Assembly: GCF_030445035.2 (NCBI RefSeq)
Contig: NC_080675.1
Location: 67,782,544-67,846,543 of the forward strand
Length of the DNA: 64,000 nt
Reading direction: 5' to 3'
DNA from: Dasypus novemcinctus
Taxonomy: Eukaryota > Chordata > Mammalia > Cingulata > Dasypodidae
Shown here: one piece after another, positions 1-11,735 of the stretch
Layout: every line of letters begins with the position of its first letter
Numbering within the stretch: position 1 is the stretch's first letter
Notes under the pieces: generated by a model
What the model was told of the DNA's origin: nothing
Databases searched by the model: none
What the model saw: only the letters and a program-made list of their open reading frames with translations
Position numbers and translations under genes: made by a program

Positions 1-694
1 GATTTTCTTAGCAGATATAATTTTCATTACATTAAAACTCCAATCAATCATCTGGGCATCTCTAAATCCAGTGTAACTCCAAGATGATAAACAGGTTTGA
101 ACTTGTCTACAATTCAAATAAATTGGCACCAGCTACCTGGGGCAGAAGGATCACCATGCTAAGTGTGAGCTCAAGGCAAAAGAGTTAAGAAAGATCATTA
201 ACGCTGAGTGTGAGCTTGAGGAAAAAGAGTTATCAATTAGTGCCCCTCCTATGGGCACAGAATGTAGTAGTAGCTATGTTTGCCATCCCTGGTATAGCTA
301 CGTACTTTTTGTCATATAAGAAATATAACCTATTTATGTAATTTTTTTGCTTTTCTCTAAGTTCAGCCTTAATGTTAATAGGAAACTCTAACCACAGGTG
401 TGAAAGGGCAACCGTGAGAAGGTCTACAGAAAATTACTAAATGGTCCAGGACACCCCAATTCAAACTGCCAGTCCAATACTGCCAAGAAGATTAAACTGA
501 CTGATAGATCATTCACAATAAACTCTTAACATTTTATAATACATGTATCACATGTAAGCCTTAGGTCAAATAGTTTTGCACATTGAAAAACACTGCATAG
601 ATTCCTATTTGAAATGTGTGGTGGAAGTGGCGACCCCTTGCACTAAAGTAGTTTTTGAACAGAGGTGATGTTTTCTTTTCAAGAAATTAAAGAG
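1..694. other. No gene seen; unclassified sequence
   Basis: I recognise no gene or repeat family here. Two near-identical phrases beginning 'gtgagct' followed by 'aaaagagtta' lie about 50 bases apart (near 165 and 210), so a small local duplication is present. The stretch is A/T rich and all frames are short. Confidence 0.4.
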
Positions 695-1544
695 CCTTTC
701 CTTTCAGCTGAGCACAGCAGAAAGAGGGCAGCAGAAATTTCCAAAAAGAAGAAGTTTGTTGCTTATGGCATTTTCAAAGCTGAACTGAACGAGTTTCTCA
801 CTTGAGAGCTAGCTGAAGATGGCTACTCTGGAGCTGAGGTTCGAGTTACACCAACCAGGACAGAAATCATTATTCTGGCCACCAGGACACAGAATGTCCT
901 TGGTGAGAAAGGCTGGCAGGGGATCCAGGAATTGACTGCTGTAGTTCAGAAGAGGTTTGGCTTACCTAGGGCAGTGTAGAGCTTTATGCTGAAAAGGTGG
1001 CCACAAGAGGTCTAAGTGCCATTGGTCAGGGAGAGTCTCTGTGTAATAAACTCCTAGGAGGGCTTGCTGTGCAGAGGGCCTGCTGTGGTGTGCTGCTGTT
1101 CATCAGGGAGAGTGGAGTCAAAGGCTGCAAGGTTGTAGTGTCTGGGAAACTGTGAGGATAGCGGGCTAAATCCATGATGTTTGTGAATGGCCTAATGATC
1201 CACAGTGGGGACCCTGTCAACCACTATGTTGATACTGCTGTGTGCCATGTGCTGCTCAGATACGGCGTGCTGGCATCAAAATGAAGATCATGCTGCCATG
1301 GGACCCAGGTGGTAAGGCTGGTCCTAAGAAGTCCCTGCCAGACCATGTGAGCATTGGAAAACCCAAAGATGAGATCCTACCCACCACTCCCATCTCAGAA
1401 TAGAAGGGTGGGAAACCAGAGCCACCTGCCATGCTCCAACTAGTCCCTACTGCATAAAAGGTTTTTCTTGACACCTGCATCTGGAGTCTGGCTATTACTT
1501 TATAAAGACGCTTAATAAAACTTTTTAAAAAGGAAAAAAAAAAA
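695..1544 (+). pseudogene. RPS3: RPS3 processed pseudogene
   Basis: A dead retrocopy of ribosomal protein S3 mRNA (40S subunit protein with KH domain). It starts with the terminal oligopyrimidine leader CCTTTCCTTTCAGC typical of ribosomal-protein mRNAs. The start codon is changed to AGG (725-727). The body then reads close to human RPS3 ([30 protein letters not shown]), and the normal end P-T-A-stop lies at 1448-1457. A 3' UTR with AATAAA and an A-rich tail follows. There are no introns. A 12-base flanking repeat (681-692 and 1545-1556, one mismatch) marks L1-mediated insertion. There is an in-frame stop at 803-805 (Arg to stop) and net indels. I see no sign of function. Confidence 0.95.
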
Positions 1545-1632
1545 AAGAAATGAAAGAAACATTCAAAAGAAATCAGCGACAAACTCCACATCCTACCACT
1601 CTGCTGCCAACTTCCGTAATTTAAAAATAGTT

Positions 1633-2006
1633 GGGAAGCAGATGTGGCTCAAGCAGTCGGGCACCCACCTACCATATGGGTGGTCCCAGATGTGGTTCCC
1701 TGTGCCTCCTAAAGAAGACAAGCAAGACAGCAAGCTGATATGATGGGCTGATGCAGAAAGCTGATGCAACAAGATGACACAAGATGATGCAACAAGGTGA
1801 TACAATGAGGAAACACAATGAGAGACACCACAAGCAGAGAGCAGAGGTGACTCAAGCAATTGGACACCTCCCTTACACATGGGAGGTCTCAGGTTTGGTT
1901 CCCAGTGCCTCCTAAAAAGATGACGAGCAGACATAGCACACAACAAGCAGACAGCCAGCACAAACAATGAAGGGGGGGAGAAATTAATAAATAAAATAAA
2001 TCCTTT
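1633..2006 (+). mobile_element. DAS SINE, dimeric
   Basis: A two-unit tRNA-derived SINE. Each unit opens with a 'ggctcaagca..tgggca' A-box region and a 'ggtcccag..tggttccc' B-box region. The first unit is followed by repeated 'gatgatgcaacaag' phrases and the second by an A-rich tail with AATAAATAAA. A target duplication TAAAAATAGT lies at 1622-1631 and 2007-2016. It is an older subtype than the 42 kb and 61.6 kb copies, because its B boxes are degenerate. Confidence 0.85.
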
Positions 2007-2016
2007 TAAAAAATAG

Positions 2017-2510
2017 TCATGATTTTGGAAAAGCATGCAATGTAAAAGAGAATATAATTTTTGAAACAATTTTACAAAAAAGACTCATCTGTTAAATTCA
2101 TATTACATAAGTCCATTAGATTTACAAAAAGTATTTTTCAACAGTTCAAATTGAGCCCTAGTCAATTTGATACATTTGAAAATGTATCAGAATATGGATT
2201 TTCACTAAAGCAGCATTGTTAATTATACTGTCCAATAAGACATGAAAGATTAAGCCATGTTCCCCAAAATATCCATATAACGAAACACTCATATAATATG
2301 TTTAACTTATAAAATGAAAGAAAGTAACTCCTAATTCTACTGCCACATTCAACATAATGTGTTTATTGCATAAAAACCTGTAGTCTGGCTAATACGCATT
2401 TTCTTTTTAATTCTGTTTTTCTTGTAACAACTCTTTCTTGGTAGATGAGCAAAATGCTTCTACCTACTACCTACAAGTTTATATTTTCTTCATGAACGGC
2501 CCTATGGTGT
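2017..2510. other. No gene seen; A/T-rich unclassified DNA
   Basis: I see no coding frame worth noting, no recognised repeat and no conserved motif in this stretch. Confidence 0.4.
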
Positions 2511-2712
2511 ACTGTTTTAGTTTGCTGAAGGCTACTAGGAGCAATATACCAGAAATGGGTTTGCTTTTGCAATGGGAGTTTATCAGGTTAAACGCAAACA
2601 GCTTCGGGCAGCTGATGTGGCTCAGTGGTTTGAGCACCTCTTCCCACATACAAGGTTCAGGGTTCAATCTCTGGCTCCAGTACCAAAAAAAAAAAAAAAA
2701 AGCTTACAGTTC
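2511..2712 (-). mobile_element. Xenarthran LTR fragment (ERV-L-like fossil)
   Basis: It begins TGTTTTAGTTTGCT and continues 'accagaaatgggtttgcttttgcaa', then resumes after a nested SINE with 'gcttacagtt'. I associate this beginning with the reversed 3' end of an armadillo ERV-L-like LTR. Only a broken end is present; the L1 tail at 2712 cuts it off. A related piece may sit at 5899-5990. Confidence 0.45.
2606..2701 (+). mobile_element. DAS SINE, short monomer
   Basis: A single short tRNA-like unit: 'gctgatgtggctcagtgg' as the A-box region, 'ggttcagggttcaatc' as the B-box region, then a pure A-tail of about 17 bases. It is nested in the LTR fragment around it, and the flanking sequence 'agctt' repeats on both sides. 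Confidence 0.8.
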
Positions 2713-3067
2713 GGTGGTTCCTCAGGAAGCTAACTATAGAACTGCCATGTGACCCAGCAGTCCCTCTTCTTGGTATATATCCAGAAGAACTGAAAGCATG
2801 GACATGAACAGATATATGCACACCAATGTCCATAGTGGCATTATTCACTATTGCCAAAAATTGGAAGAAACCCAAAGGTCCATCAACAGATGAATGGATA
2901 AGCAAATTGTGGTATATATATATATACACAATGGAATAATACTCAGCTGTAAGAAGGAATGCAGTATTAACACATGGGATGACATGGATGAATCTTGAAG
3001 ACCTTATGTTGAGTGAAATAAGCCAGTCACTGAAGGACAAATATTACATGACCTCACTGATTTGACT
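2712..3067 (+). mobile_element. L1 ORF2 C-terminal fragment
   Basis: Encodes the last part of LINE-1 ORF2 protein. Recognisable phrases are I-Y-T-M-E-Y-Y-S-A, W-M-N-L-E-D-L-M-L-S-E and K-D-K-Y-Y-M-T-S, ending at TGA 3063-3065. The upstream enzyme domains (endonuclease, reverse transcriptase) are absent because the insertion is 5'-truncated. The following sequence looks like this L1's own 3' region and is listed separately because it forms its own repeat family in this window. Confidence 0.9.
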
Positions 3068-5898
3068 TAAAAAAAAATTGAGCAGACTCGCAGAGCTAGA
3101 ATCTGGAAGACAGGTTAACAGGAGACAGAAAGGGTGTAGAGGATGGTAAGCCAATGCTCAATATGGGTAAAATCTAAGATAAGGTGGAAGGGGTTAGTTG
3201 GGTAATAGATGGGGGTGATAGTGGTACAGTGATGTGATTGAGTTTGATGGTACAGGAATGTGAGGGTGGGGGAATAGGGTTAGACTATCCGTGGAACTTT
3301 GGGAAGGATTGGAGGAAGGAGCAGGTGAACTCTGGGGATTTTTTTGCAGGTCTGTGGTTAAAACCACAATGGTGGGAATATTCTTTTAGAAAATATGGCA
3401 GGCAAGGGTTACTGGTATATGGCGTTGGGGTTGGGGGGCTATGGGGAGAGAGTGTACCTGAAGAATGCCTCTATGGAATATGAAAGTGTTCATCTGGTCA
3501 TAGTGTGTTATCTCGGTGAGTGGAGTCCCACACAATAAACAAGAAAATATTAAACTCACATTCTAAAAAATCCTGCTACATTCTCAAAAAGAGGGGAAGA
3601 ATCTCTCAAGAACATTTTATTGGGCAGTGCCTTATAAAAGAAAACAGACCAACATGTTAAGCCCTTAATTTTATTGCTAGTTAACTATGAATCCTATTCT
3701 TCAAAAATTGGAACTTAGTGGTTATCATAGGTTTTGAGGGGAGGAGGAGGAAAGTATAGAATAGATGAAGCAGGGCATTTTTAGAGCATTGGAGTTGTTC
3801 TGCCTGATCTTGCAATAACGTATACAGGTCATTTTAAATTTTCATCAAATCGTATAAAAGTGTACAGTGCAAAATGTAAATCATAATGTAAACCATTGAT
3901 CATGGTTAGTAGCAATGCATTGATATTTGTGCATCAATTGTAACAAATGTACCATCTGCATGTAAAATGTTATTAATAGGGGAGAGTAGAAGAGGAGGAG
4001 GGCATTGGGTATATGGGAATCCCCTATATTTTCTATGTAACTTTCTGTAACCTAAAGCTTGTTTGAAGATAAAGTGAAAAAAATAAGACACTGGGGGAAC
4101 ATATGGAAGAAATTGTCAATGTACATAGAAGACAAAAGATCTTAAGAGTGAAGAAATACACAATGAATAAAATTTTTTTAATTTATTTTTGTAATTTTTA
4201 AATTTTTAATTTTTATACTTTGTTATTTTTATTCTTATTCTATTTATTTTATTTGGATTTTTTATTTTGTTTTGGGGGAGGTTTTGGATTGCAGAAGGGT
4301 TACATCTGTGGCAGAAAAGGATCACTGGTGTGGGGTGTCAGTGATGGGAGGATGTGTGGTAAGAGATCACCTGGTGCATGCCTCTAAGTCATATGAATAT
4401 GTCCAAGTGTTCATAGGGCATTTTCTCTGTGGGTGGAGACACACACAATAACTGAAAGAATATTGAATTCCCATCCTGGGGAGTCCTACTATATCCTCTA
4501 ATAGAGCAGCAAGAATACCCCAAGTACATGGGCAGTGCCTACCAAAGGAGGACAGACCATTACTCCAGGTGCTTGATATTGATGATGATGCTTATGAAGC
4601 TCTTCTTGTAAAGCTGAAACTTAGCCTAGTATTATTTATTGCCTAAGAATTACCTCCTGAAACCCTCCTTGTTGCTCAAATGTTGCCTCTAAGTTAAACT
4701 CAGTAAATAAACACACTATCGTCCCCACCCCCACCCCCAGCATGGAACAGGACTCCCAGGGATGAGCTTCCATCACACCAAGTGATTATTACCAAACACC
4801 AAATAGCAATGAATTAGGATAAAGGCCTTGATGAAAAGGGGGAAATATTAAATACAAATGAGTTTTTATGGCTAAGAAAATTCTAAGTGAATCAGAGGTC
4901 TTTCCAGAGGTTACATATATGCATGTCTCAACAGGATCTCATTGACTGCTACAGTAAAGCAAGGCTCCTGAGGGATCTAGAGACATCTAGACACTATAAG
5001 CAGGGCAGACAATCTCTGGCATTCAGCACCCTGTCAGTAGGCCTTGCTTTGGAATATATGCTACCCAGTGTAACAGAGTTTAGACTCATTTATAATTTCC
5101 CAGCACATGGCTCTTCTACCTTTTATTTAAACCTATAATTAGACTATACTTATTAATTATATATCCCAGAGACTTAAATCTTCAGTCTGTTCATATGTCA
5201 GTTGAGCCCTGAATCTCGGTAGCATTGCAATACCTACTCTCCAGTTCATTGGACTTGCTCAGGACAACTAACAAAGGGATGATGATGGACAATGCCCATG
5301 CCCAAGAAAAAACAAAGTATCTATAACTATAAACAAGACAGTTCCATCCATCTGCCCCATGGGATCTAAGCCCCCTCTCAATCAGAAATTAAGTGGGCAT
5401 CACCACCCCAAGATCCTCAAAATTGGGGAATGAACAATGGAGTAGAGTAGACATTATTTTCCTGTTATTCTATTACAGACTTACTATCATCCTAGTCATG
5501 GAAGACTTGTATCATTGATATAAAGGCAGTGGCCATCAAAGGTTCTGATGGGAGAAGAATAAGTGTAACACGGGGACATATTTGGGGCACTAGAATTGTC
5601 CTGCATGACATTGCAATGATGGATACAGGCCATTATACATTTTGTCAAAACCTATAAAATTGTGTGGGGCAAAGTGTAAACTGTAATGTAAATTCAATCC
5701 ATAGTTAGTAGCAATGTTTCAATATGTGTTCATCAATTGTAAAAAATGTACCACACTAATGAAAAATTTTGAAAAATATGGGAAAGTGGGAGGGAAAAGG
5801 CAGTAGGGTATATGGGAATCCCCTATATTTTTTACATAACATTTATGAAGCTAAAGCTTCTTTAATAAATAAATACTTTTTAAGTTAAAAAAAAAAAA
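3068..5898 (+). mobile_element. L1-type long 3' region / ORF-less LINE-like repeat, copy 1
   Basis: Non-coding LINE-like DNA with two 3'-terminal modules. The first ends near 4085 and the second near 5880. Both end in 'tatatgggaatcccctatatttt', 'taac..t' and an A-rich tail, a signature I also know from old mammalian L1M 3' ends. Between them lie an A/T-rich linker (4088-4260) and a block with 'gggcagtgcc..aggacagacc' that repeats an earlier block at 3600-3660. The same module1-linker-module2 order is found at 38.9-42.0 kb and 55.4-57.6 kb. Whether 3068-5898 is one L1 3' UTR or two insertions cannot be settled here. Confidence 0.65.
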
Positions 5899-7382
5899 AA
5901 GCTTACAGTTCTGAGGTCATGAAAATGTCCAAGTCAAGATATCATTGGGAGATGCTTTCTTCCCAAACTGTAGCTGTGGGGGGATCCAGTACATGGCAGC
6001 AGCATCTAAAGATGCTTGTGGAAATGGAAATGGTACCACTCACTATTACCCTTAATGATGCACAAGAAAAAGAAATTGATTTCCTGTTCCTGCAACCTTA
6101 AATTCTGCTGGTGTACAGGTCTTAGTTCCAAAATGAGTAGTGCTTCCACCAGGAGACACAACAATGATTCTGCTTAACTGGAATTTAAGACAGACATTGG
6201 TCACTTTGGGTTTCTCATGCCTCTGAATCAACAAGCAAAGAAAGGAATTACTGTTTTGGCTGGGGTGATTGATCCTTACTATCAAAGTGAAATAGGACTG
6301 CAACTATACAATGGAGGTAAAGAAGCATTTGCCTGGAATACAGGAGATCCCCTAGGGCATCTCTTAGTACTACCATGCCCTAGGTTTAAAGTGAATGGAA
6401 AACTGCAACAACCCAATACAGGCAGGACTACCAATGACCCAGAAGCTTCAGGAATGAAGGTTTGTGTCCTCCCACTGGGCAAAGAACCACAGCCAGCTGA
6501 GGCACTTGCTGAGGATAAAGGGAACATGGAGTCAGTAGTTGAAGAAGGTAGTGATAAATACAACCAAGTGACCAGTTACAGAAATGAGGTCTGTAATGGT
6601 TATGAATATTTCTTTCTTGTTTTGTTATGAGTATATTTGTTTATGTACAAAAAGAAAATATCTTTTTTTCTTCCCTATCTTATCCTGTTATAATATGACA
6701 TAAGTTGTATTAGTTTCATTCCATAATACTAAGGTTATAGGATATCAAGTTTAAGAGTGACTATAACTCAAGGACTTGCACCCTATTCTGGAAAGACTTG
6801 GTGTGTTTCCAGTTGTATGTAGGGAATTTAGTATTGTTAGACAAAAAAAAATATGTCTATTGTTTTAATTTAGAGATTAAGCATACTTTAAGATGATGTG
6901 TGTATGACTGCCAAATTGACAAGGAGTGGGCCATGATGGTTAAGCTCATGTGTCAACTTGGCCAGGTAATAGTGCTCACTTGTTTGGCCAAGCAAGCAAT
7001 GGCCTAATTGTTACTATGAGGATATTTTGTGGACTTAAATAATAATGAATAATTTGATTGCATCTATGATTGATTACATCTACAATCAACTGAGGAGATT
7101 GCCATCAGCAATGAGAGATGTTAAATGCAATCAGCTGAAAGCTTTAAAAGGACCAGCGAAGATTTCAGCAGTCAGAAGAGAGAATTTCCGTCTCTACTTC
7201 AGCCAGCCAGCTTTTCCAGAGAAATTCATTGAGTATCTTCATCAGTTACTGGCTTGCAACATGTCCTACAGATTTTGGACTTGCCCATACCCACAGTTAC
7301 TTGCAACAAATTTATAAAAGCTCATAGTATTTACAGATATCTCCTGTTGGTTCTGTGTCCCTAAAGAACCCTGACTAATACA
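5899..7382 (+). mobile_element. ERV-L fossil, 3' end: dUTPase region and LTR
   Basis: A broken class III endogenous retrovirus relic. The part around 6030-6640 resembles the dUTPase that ERV-L elements carry after pol: phrases such as M-P-L-N-Q-Q-A-K-K-G, G-V-I-D-P-Y-Y, W-N-T-G-D-P-L-G and V-L-P-C-P. The sequence at 6934-7382 is an MLT2-like LTR, starting TGATGGTTAA..TGTGTCAACTTGG and ending AACCCTGACTAATACA. The first ~90 bases may be a separate LTR scrap. It is old, with many breaks, and no gag or RT is seen here. Confidence 0.75.
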
Positions 7383-7519
7383 TGTACTTACTGTGAAGTA
7401 AGCTGTCTAAAGCAATTGCATTCTATGCAATGCCTTTCACTATATTATTATTTTTAAGAAAAGTCCTTCATATTAGTTTTAGAATAGGCTCTTTCCAAAA
7501 CTCATAGAATCTTATCTTT
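7383..7519. other. Short unclassified gap
   Basis: A/T-rich sequence between the ERV-L LTR and a reversed SINE. Nothing is recognised in it. Confidence 0.3.
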
Positions 7520-7935
7520 AAAGAATTATTTATCTATCTCTCCCCTCCCCCTCCTCCCTACCTTCAAACCCCTCCCCCATTGTTTGCACTCACTGTCTGC
7601 TCTCTGTGTCAATTTGCTGTGTGTTCTTCGTGTCTGATTGTCTTCTCTTTAGATGACACTGGGAATTGATCCTGGGACCTTCCAGAGTGGGAACCACCTC
7701 AGCCTCCGGGTCTGCTGTGTCTCTTATTGTCTCTCCTCTGTGTCTCTTTTGTTGCATCATCTTGCTATGCCAGCTCTCCTTGCAGGCCAGCACTCCACGT
7801 GGGCCAGCACTACATGTGAGCCAGCTCACTGTGTGGGCCCAGCTTGCCTTCACCAGGAGACCCCGGGAATCAAATCCTGGACCTCCTATATGGTATACAG
7901 GAGCCCAATTGCTTGAACCACATCTGCTTCCCCTT
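7520..7935 (-). mobile_element. DAS SINE, minus strand
   Basis: Reads in reverse as a DAS SINE: the end 'ccacatctgcttcccc' is the complement of the SINE start, 'gggaatcaaatcctggacc' is the reversed B box, and the left end is the reversed A/C-rich tail. It is a long dimeric variant. The 87-113 residue frames across it are antisense artefacts. Confidence 0.85.
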
Positions 7936-8169
7936 AGATTGTTAAGGATAGAAGATCACTTAAAGCAGTGGTTGCCAAGGTTTTTACCACCAAAGACCTC
8001 TTTTTAATTTTATCTACTAGAATTCATGTTTTGGATGGAAGGTTTCCTATATCCAAAAAACGTACTTTAAAAAATGATTAATTTCCCCCCTCTTAATAAA
8101 TACATCGAGACATAAATGCCCACTACACTATGGGCTTTTGAAATATTCAAAATAGGTCATGAACCTGAT

Positions 8170-8385
8170 GAGTCTGGTGTGCTAATGAATTTCTAGAGCC
8201 AGAAGTCTGGGTTAAATGCCAGATCCACCACTTACTAGTTGTCTGAACTGTGCTTGTTTCCCGAACAGTTTAATGGGAATAATAAGAGTAACTACCTCAT
8301 AAGAGTATTTGCCAATAAATACAGGGCTCATAGAACAATGCCTGGCAAATAGTAACTGTTCATTATTATATTAATATTATCTTCT
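8170..8385 (+). repeat. MIR SINE
   Basis: Matches the MIR pattern from memory: 'gccagatccaccacttacta', 'aatgggaataataagagtaactacctcat' in pieces, and 'gaacaatgcctggcaaatagtaa'. It is heavily diverged, as expected for an ancient mammalian SINE. Confidence 0.8.
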
Positions 8386-8482
8386 TTGGACCAAGTGATC
8401 ATCCAGTTCAAATATCCTTTTCTATAACAACCTCAATGATGGGTATCCCTCCCGTTCTTGAACATGACCAACCAATAGAGAT

Positions 8483-9010
8483 TGTATCAGTTATCTACTG
8501 CAACAATACTAGTACACAGCAAACCACCTCAAAATACAGTGACTTAAAACCATATGCATTTATTTAGTTCATAAAAAATAAATGGGTCAGCAATTTAATA
8601 CAGGCTTGCCTGGGCAGTTCTGGTTTTAGTTATATTCACCTCACGTGTCTGAGATCATTTGGCCTCAAATGGTTTAGGAAGACCTCAACTGGGATGACTA
8701 ATGTAACTTAACTCTACCCCCAGTGTGTCTCACTGTTCAATAGTCTGGTCTGGACATGTCCTCATACTGGCAATAACGCAAGAGAAAACAAGCTCCAATT
8801 AATTTGATTTACCAAAAATGTGTGCAAACCTACTGCAACCCTCTGCTTGTGTCATATCTGCTAACATCCCATTGGCCAAGAAAGTCGCATGGGTAAGGGG
8901 CAAGGCAGATCAACCTGCCCACAGAAGGAAGCACTGCAAAATTACATGACATAGGGCTTGGATACAGGGAATAGTGAAGAGTTGGGTCACCATTACCATT
9001 AACCACAAGG
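8483..9010 (-). mobile_element. MLT1-type LTR (ERVL-MaLR fossil)
   Basis: Starts TGTATCAGTTATCTACTG and continues with 'cagcaaaccacctcaaaat' and 'acttaaaacca..catttattta', the reversed end of an MLT1 LTR. The weaker middle keeps 'gggtcagcaattta' and 'tgggcagttct'. It is a solo, degraded LTR with no internal sequence beside it. Confidence 0.75.
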
Positions 9011-9059
9011 AGTCAACTAGAACAAAAAGCACTCCTTTCTAATTATCAGAAAGATATAC

Positions 9060-9540
9060 TTGGAGCTGAGTCAAACTTCCCTCTTTTTAACTTCCCTCAT
9101 TTGTTCTAGTTAATTCTCTGGAGCTACTACTGTGTATATCTAATTCTTCTGCATGACATTAAGTGCCATTAAAATATTTGATCAGGCATCTCATAAATCA
9201 TATCCTTTGCAAGGAAAAAAATTCAGTTCCTTCAACGGTATTTCATAAAACTTGAGAAAAATCTTGCATATGCTATCAATATTCCTCTTAAAACATGGTA
9301 CTTCATATATGTCAGATGTAGTCTGACATTACCTCCATTATTCTGAGTACTACACATCTATTATTGCATTTTTTAAATACCTGGCAAATCACACTGTGAA
9401 CTCACACTGAGTTTGCAGTCAAATAAAACCTCCAGGTGTTTTGCATAAACTACCGTTAGGGTAAGCTCCTTTTGCTATAAATTTTCCACAGAAACAGACT
9501 TTCCTGGGCATCATCCTTTTTTCTTGTTGCCAATTTGAGT
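9060..9540 (+). repeat. CR1/L3 LINE fragment
   Basis: Diverged match to mammalian CR1/L3: 'cttaaaacatggtactt', 'agatgtagtctgac', 'cacactgtgaactcacactgag', 'ttgcagtcaaataaaacctcc'. It is non-coding now. The boundaries are approximate. Confidence 0.65.
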
Positions 9541-10784
9541 TGGCCTATTTATAAATTCACTGATCAGTCTAGCCCATATCCTGGTCCCAAGTCAGTTACC
9601 TCAAGGATACATTTTGGTCCTATAAGGCCAGTCTTACTGGGACATCCTGAATTAAACCCAAATAAAGAATGGATTTCCGTATACTGTTTCTACGTCAGAG
9701 GCTGTTTATGGAATCTTAGCAACTTGACTTGAAAAGGCAATTTGAGATCATCTGGTCTGACCTAGTGCTGATGGTGTTCAATACCTCTGACAAGTAAATA
9801 AGGTACATGTCACAAGAGCCAAAAGCCCCATTTGTGGGAATCCCGTTCCTGATTACAAGGATACCAGGAAGGATTGGGGGGAGGGGGGATAAACGTCTCC
9901 CTTGACTAGTCCTTTTTACATGTAAATCCTTTTTCAATTTAAAAATGCATTGTTATCTATTTATATTGCCTGTAATCTACATAACTCATTGATTTCCAAA
10001 ATTACTTTAATGGGGAACAAAGTCTAACAATTTGAAATGTTTTAAAATACTAATACCCCTATGAGAAGAAATACATTGATTTACTGTAACATTAGGATGT
10101 AAATTATCCACAGTATATTCTTTCTCAGAACAGATTCTTACAGAGTTGTATGGGATTACCAGAATACTTGGGAAAAGAAAAATTAAATTCTAAATAAACT
10201 TTTTGCATACTTCAAAGCCATGGGTAGGTGGGAAATTAGCGACAGATTAAAGGAGTAGGTATATTAATATTGAGGAGCTTGAATGTCCATTGAATTAAAT
10301 TGTGAAATAGAAACAAGTTAAAAAAAATATATTAAAGCCATAAGCAACAACCATAGGGCAAGATGGTAAAAAAACAACTTTAAAAGCCATTGGTATCAGA
10401 ATTGCCAGCCTCAGCACTTATTTCCTTAGCTCATGATAATGGAAGAAAAAATAAAATACATGCTGGAGCAAAGAATGAAATCACTGACAATGAAAATAAT
10501 ATTTTTGAAAAGCAAGTGCACACTTATAAATAGGTGTAACCACTAACTGTGAAAACAGAAAGAAAATATTCAAACAAATGCAAACATTACATTTTCTCCA
10601 ATGAAATTTTTCATGTCCAGGCTAAGAGCACTGTCCCCACAAGAAGGATCTATGGTTTAGATCTCTTTTGATTTTGATTTTGGTTTGCTTTGCTTGCTCT
10701 GTTGTGTAAGGATGTGAATGAGAAGAACTTTTAGAAATATATATATAAATATGTGGAAAATCCCAAGGAAGGGAAAAATCATTT
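9541..10784. other. Unclassified A/T-rich stretch
   Basis: No gene is seen. A faint CR1-like phrase ('agatcatctggtctgac', near 9744) suggests more eroded CR1/L3. The rest, including runs of A/T around 10320 and 10500, is unrecognised. Confidence 0.35.
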
Positions 10785-10965
10785 CTTTGGGTTTTTTTTT
10801 TTCTATTTTTTGTACTAATAAACTTTATTTTTACAGAAGTTTATATTTACAGAAAAATTACACCAAAAATACAGGGAATTCCCATATAACACCTGCCCCC
10901 AACATCCACACACTGTTTACTCTATTACTGGATTTAAAATATTAAGTTTTGTTCTCACCCTCCTT
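10785..10965 (-). mobile_element. L1 3' end fragment, minus strand
   Basis: Reverse complement gives the L1M-style terminus: 'ttatatgggaattccctgt', then a 'tgtaatttttctgtaaat..aaacttctgtaaaaataaa' ending. It is a short 5'-truncated remnant. The 75-residue frame crossing it is an artefact. Confidence 0.75.
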
Positions 10966-11079
10966 CACATTCCAAATTTTTAAAAAATCCTCCCAGAAAG
11001 AGGAGAAAGAAAAAGTTTTCTAGATTTTGCAATTCAATTGAGCCACTTTTCCTTTTCAAATGATAATCCAGCTGGATAT

Positions 11080-11395
11080 ATACCCACAAATGATGGTTCA
11101 AACAAACTTACTGCATACATTTCATGCCTCAAAGAACTCCCTTGTGCTTCTTTTCCAGACAAACTCTGTTTTCAGATCTCCAATTGACATCAGACTCCAT
11201 CCAATGTTGTCCTACCACCTACAACCAAAGCACTCACTGTATGTGCTGTGAATTGTTTGTCTATATTAGTCTTCTCTACCACAGAATGAACTCTAGTGGG
11301 CAGTACATGTTAGTTATCTTTATATCTCTGGAACCTAGCACAAGACCTCGTATATGATAGGCACATTGTTGAATGGGTGAATGAATGGCAGACAT
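11080..11395 (+). repeat. L2 LINE 3' end
   Basis: The terminal phrase 'tctttatatctctggaacctagcaca..' followed by 'gataggcacattgttgaatgggtgaatgaatg' matches the L2 3' end. The upstream part is weaker, so the left border is loose. Confidence 0.65.
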
Positions 11396-11735
11396 TCTAC
11401 ATCAGCCTGCATCATGCCCTTCCCTTCACCTCACTCCTACCCACCAGGCATGCTGACTCTTAGCAATATCTACATAGGCAAAAGTTTAATTTGGTGTTCT
11501 CTCTTAAGATTGTTTATCTGCCTGGCACTATTCCTCACTGACTCCAAGCACTTATTTTGTGTCACACTTTTGGCTGTGATTTGATCTCCTCTAAGACGTC
11601 CATTAACAATAGCTAGAAAACATTAAACACAGAATCCCTTGCACAAGATCCCTGCATGAAATCTTGAATTTTTAGCAATGGCTGGATTCCCTCCTAAAGA
11701 AACACATCCATTTCAGATAACTCTTAAACCAGAGT
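11396..11735. other. Unclassified
   Basis: Short pyrimidine-rich open frames occur here but show no recognisable protein or repeat. Confidence 0.3.

Noticed and set aside
6217-6630. Host dUTPase gene
   Set aside because: The sequence resembles the dUTPase of ERV-L elements, sits just before an ERV-L LTR and is broken; it is treated as a viral fossil.
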